64,000 nucleotides of DNA from Ch128b sp964527925 (lineage in GTDB: Bacteria > Bacteroidota > Ignavibacteria > Ch128b): the NCBI GenBank assembly GCA_964527925.1, contig CAZGQO010000001.1, positions 248,001 through 312,000 on the forward strand, read 5' to 3'. A program made the position numbers and the translations under genes. The notes under the pieces are model-generated. The model had not been told where the DNA came from, did no database searches, and saw nothing but the letters and a program-made list of their open reading frames with translations. Positions 63,301-64,000 of the stretch are shown here, one piece after another. Each line of letters opens with the position of its first letter. Within the stretch, counting starts at the first letter, position 1.

Positions 63301-64000
63301 ATATAAATCCATCCCCTTCTTGGACCATTACTATGATCTACTGCAATGTATGGGAATGAATTAACTCTGATTGAGTTTCCGCCTTTGGTGAGATTTCCAC
63401 GAATATCATTAATGTTTTGAACAACAAATGTTTGTGTCCAGGTTTGACCACCATTTGTCGATTTAGCAAAAGTCACATGAGAAGTAGTTAATGTACTGGT
63501 AGGATAATGAGTAAATGCTGCAACTACATCACCATTTGTACCGACTGCTAAATTTACTCCCTGATGTAAATAACCTGTTGTTCCTGACATATTAACAGGT
63601 GCACTGAATGTTGCACCGCCATCAGTTGAACGAGAGAATTCCAATTTTCTATAGTTTGTATCAGTACTTTGAAATTCTGTATATGCTGTATAAATATATC
63701 CATAGTATGGTGAAGATGGATTAACATCGATTGCAATCCAGTTCTTATCTTCGTCAACTCCTGGATTTGGAACAGCAACCGGGGTAGACCATGTTAATCC
63801 ATTGTTGGTCGATTTCAAAGTGACCAAATCACCAGTTGATAAACTATATTCAAGTGTATTGAAATACATATTTCCAAGATGGTCAAAAGCGACAACAGGA
63901 TCTGATCGATATGTACCTGCTGGTATGTGTGGTAGTGAATCACTACCATACCATGTTTGACCACCATTAGTTGAAATATAATAACCCTGATTTACATATG
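57306..64000 (-). CDS. Giant exported protein with triplicated VDDD-domain module, shared cassette and T9SS sorting domain; 5' end outside window
   Basis: The frame is open to the window edge (YVNQGYYISTNGGQTWYG...), so the N-terminus is missing; the first in-window ATG at 63869 is not the start. The visible 2230 residues comprise an Asp-box propeller (STNGGQTW, STNNGLTW, STDGGATF, STDFGNTW, SLDGGDTW) and a strand domain like that of the S8 protease. Two DNIGVDSVWV Ig-like repeats follow, then three tandem copies of a GATase1/ThuA-like VDDD domain, the first two each followed by two carboxypeptidase-regulatory-like beta domains and the third by one. The end has the GWNLVSPP/GWNLIGA pair, ELPPIPPNGAFDVRF and a sorting domain (YPNPFNPSTTIRF ... 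KKMILVK). No obvious catalytic site. Confidence 0.9.
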   Translation of the reverse strand, partial: YVNQGYYISTNGGQTWYGSDSLPHIPAGTYRSDPVVAFDHLGNMYFNTLEYSLSTGDLVTLKSTNNGLTWSTPVAVPNPGVDEDKNWIAIDVNPSSPYYGYIYTAYTEFQSTDTNYRKLEFSRSTDGGATFSAPVNMSGTTGYLHQGVNLAVGTNGDVVAAFTHYPTSTLTTSHVTFAKSTNGGQTWTQTFVVQNINDIRGNLTKGGNSIRVNSFPYIAVDHSNGPRRGWIYITYAARPGTGQPPDVYLVKSTDFGNTWSAPVKVNSESANKDQWFPAIAVDPADGSVNIVYYDSRNYPNNDSTEVYLSRSLDGGDTWEDIKVSDRAHLPSAIAGLASGYQGDYIGITAKNGVVWPFWNDNRLGFHQAYTAKVFFIQINHTKLPNTENLNGPYTVAAKITGSIGIQEAKVFWRRGTTGAFDSLLMSIVATDSFVANIPGNGLPAIYQYYIYAKDSVGSFATLPGGAPQDVFQFEAATDNQPPVITHTVLPNQYRETWPPSVNATVTDNIGVDSVWVNFNVNWNGTSGQFRLAYQGNDQYTGVFNISSSLLNVGDTVYYRIIAKDLAATPNFGYHPSSTGFNSFLIIQDTVNPVITHTPLRDQAFIKWPSVVKTVVTDNIGVDSVWVEWYKNSPADSSRFNLSYLGNNNWEGTFNSDTTQVAVGDSIFYRVVARDIAINQNVTYAPESGYYNFKIIQTKGIVLVVDDDTGEMERISPEKGQFRADLTSPLGSSAQLFKATLDSIGYLTDLVTFANLDTNQLANYDIVILSAGTKTTSIFNDQGKRDAIRNFARTPGKKTWVEGGEVGYYFRSTGTNDQLFRQEVLFTEAWVSDVSTGLLNKKLAGHPINSNPNLIPDNLTFTGTSFGVRDAMKVLPGARVYPVSTWSTYPDSGGIIVNDKNLNLFSADNVFYTFSIGSMDDQSSARKLIENTADYLMAKEQAPVGRISGTVTLQGATNHGGVTVNLTGMVNRSTVTATDGSYSFDSLYNGAYRITALAPSGYFPYSQSKDTVVSGNQVLNINFTFVPIFPGTISGQVTLSGQTDHSGVLVQVLNQPGKQAITNTSGNYQLDSVMPGQVLVKFSKQGFGSKTKDTTLGNGGSLVLNETLNPTLGNILIIDDDVSEADRINPEKQGEADLTTPLGASATLFKSVLDSLGYNADLVSFAALDTNSLSNYDLVILSTGSKSTNLFNDAGKRTAIRRYATTIGKTLAEGGELGYFFRSTSTTADSMFRKEVLYTSRWVSDASSSTLIKKLPDHIIWNVPNSLPDNIAFTGTSLYTRDAMRVDWEPKRIYFAGTYSQYPDSGSIIIHDKNPNPSSADNIFFTFNIAQITDQTIAKKLIENVVTYLFNQEAAPLGSISGAVTLQGAPNSGGVEVRLTGTVSKVTYTDSSGNYRFDSLYNGPYRITAVAPTGWFPYSQSVDTSLSPGGSISGINFTFVPLVPGTINGTVTVQGQPDNSGVVVKVLNQPDKVDTTDAAGNYSITSVNPGQVIIQFKKSGFKTVSKDTVLPNGGSLTLNVTMTPTLGNILIVDDDATIEGRYSEEKQGQVDLTSPLGASANLFKATLDSLGYNADLVTFNSLDTLVLMNYDVLILSAGAKTSVQFNDQAKRDAIRNFANTLGKKTWVEGGEVGFVYRSTGTNDQLFRQEVLFVDRWISDVSGGLLNKKDTAHPINSIPNPIPDGLAFAGTGFGERDAMTVLPGARTYPVSAWSTYPDSGGIIVNDKNPNPASADNIFFTFNIGGMTDQISAKKLIENTARYLFTYEAPPTGAIAGTVFLGGATSNAGVTMKLYRLPGSNLLDSLVTDSTGNYLFSGLYAGDYRVGATPPSGYYPFVATKDTSVGVDTVYDINFTFINVNTPQEVTFWTIGGWNLVSPPLRLQNMSKGSLFPSAVSNAFSFADEFGYVRKDTLNVGTGYWLKFTQQEQHTFTAPADYVLNIPVKKGWNLIGAAYKPVPVSSVSSSPSGIIQSPFFEYNNGYVQANNLNQGKGYWVKVKQNGTLTLTTTYPKSLGKDIYVETIDSKWPSILVTDADGNQTRLYLVEKEKLVNSYELPPIPPNGAFDVRFETDKYVEDKSIENYVIQLNSVKFPIKVKLENFEENEVYRLSDLLDGKIFEDLIKNNEEKEISNSSLTQLRLQKVVIPTVFELAQNYPNPFNPSTTIRFALPENSRVLLEVYNILGEKVKTLVNEEFKAGYHSVIFDARELTSGVYFYRIETIKWKDVKKMILVK
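58430..61910 (-). repeat. Three tandem copies of a VDDD (GATase1/ThuA-like) + carboxypeptidase-regulatory-like module
   Basis: The copies begin near 61907 (VLVVDDDTGE), 60667 (ILIIDDDVSE) and 59424 (ILIVDDDATI), about 1.24 kb apart. Each has DLTSPLG or DLTTPLG, a LxKxxLDSLGY helix, NYDxVILSxG, EGGExGY.FRST, YPDSG.IIxxDKNxN and SADN.F.TF. The first two carry two carboxypeptidase-regulatory domains (GxISGxVTLQG, then PGTIxGxVTxxGQ). The third has a single one (GAIAGTVFLGG). Copies 1 and 3 are more alike than either is to copy 2, which has lost the GKKTWVEGG form. Confidence 0.88.

Noticed and set aside
1..64000. CRISPR arrays, insertion sequences, phage genes, tRNA or rRNA genes
   Set aside because: No regularly spaced identical short repeats, transposase or integrase motifs, or recognisable tRNA/rRNA segments were seen. 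Intergenic gaps are all under about 200 bases.

Overview
The window looks like a chromosomal segment of a Bacteroidota/Chlorobi-group bacterium, most likely the Ignavibacteria lineage. This rests on strongly AT-rich DNA, a run of very large exported proteins ending in type IX secretion (T9SS) type-A sorting domains (YPNPFNP...KK.L.K endings), several Bacteroidota-style TAnnTTTG promoter candidates, patchy Shine-Dalgarno use and the mix of housekeeping families. The lineage is an inference; no rRNA or other phylogenetic marker gene is present. Every gene I can support is on the minus strand, so transcription runs from high to low coordinates. I see no tRNA, rRNA, CRISPR array, insertion sequence or phage gene, and no gap over about 200 bases outside genes.

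Region 1 (1-34.5 kb, housekeeping). Read in transcription order from the right, it holds: polyamine genes (a SpeD/SpeE-type pair that looks like one gene split by a frameshift); sulfur amino-acid PLP enzymes; a tightly overlapped block with a YfiH-type enzyme, EamA transporter, folB, folK, deoxynucleoside kinase, an unlisted 56-residue membrane protein, a family 9 glycosyltransferase and Ppx/GppA; then Maf, a lipid flippase-like protein, YtxH and DUF948-like envelope proteins. Next come an EF-G2-like GTPase coupled to a HIT hydrolase, UDP-glucose dehydrogenase and a two-domain dehydrogenase; mutL, a methylmalonyl-CoA-mutase-type large subunit, a UbiA prenyltransferase, a lipoprotein, a CNNM/CBS protein, tgt and yajC (ended by a terminator); archease-rtcB-nfeD; a large outer-membrane beta-barrel; a Nudix hydrolase; and a truncated PfkB-family sugar kinase. 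Four-base ATGA overlaps are frequent, implying translational coupling.

Region 2 (34.5-64 kb, secretome). After fmt come seven consecutive very large exported proteins. Four of them form one tight operon of extracellular peptidases from four unrelated families: S8 subtilase, M28 aminopeptidase, M1 aminopeptidase and M14 carboxypeptidase. The other three are non-enzymatic-looking giants built from Asp-box/beta-propeller, Ig-like and carboxypeptidase-regulatory-like repeats. All seven share an unusual C-terminal half: a duplicated GWNL...GKGYW unit (six of seven), a domain marked by ELPPxPP...FDxRF (all seven, nine copies in total), then the T9SS sorting domain. The set reads as a secreted protein-degradation and surface-display locus with a common accessory cassette that I do not recognise as a described domain.

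Terminators at 7899-7930, 37985-38018 and 48993-49021 separate transcription units. A perfect 12-bp hairpin without a U-tract lies between the two largest genes.
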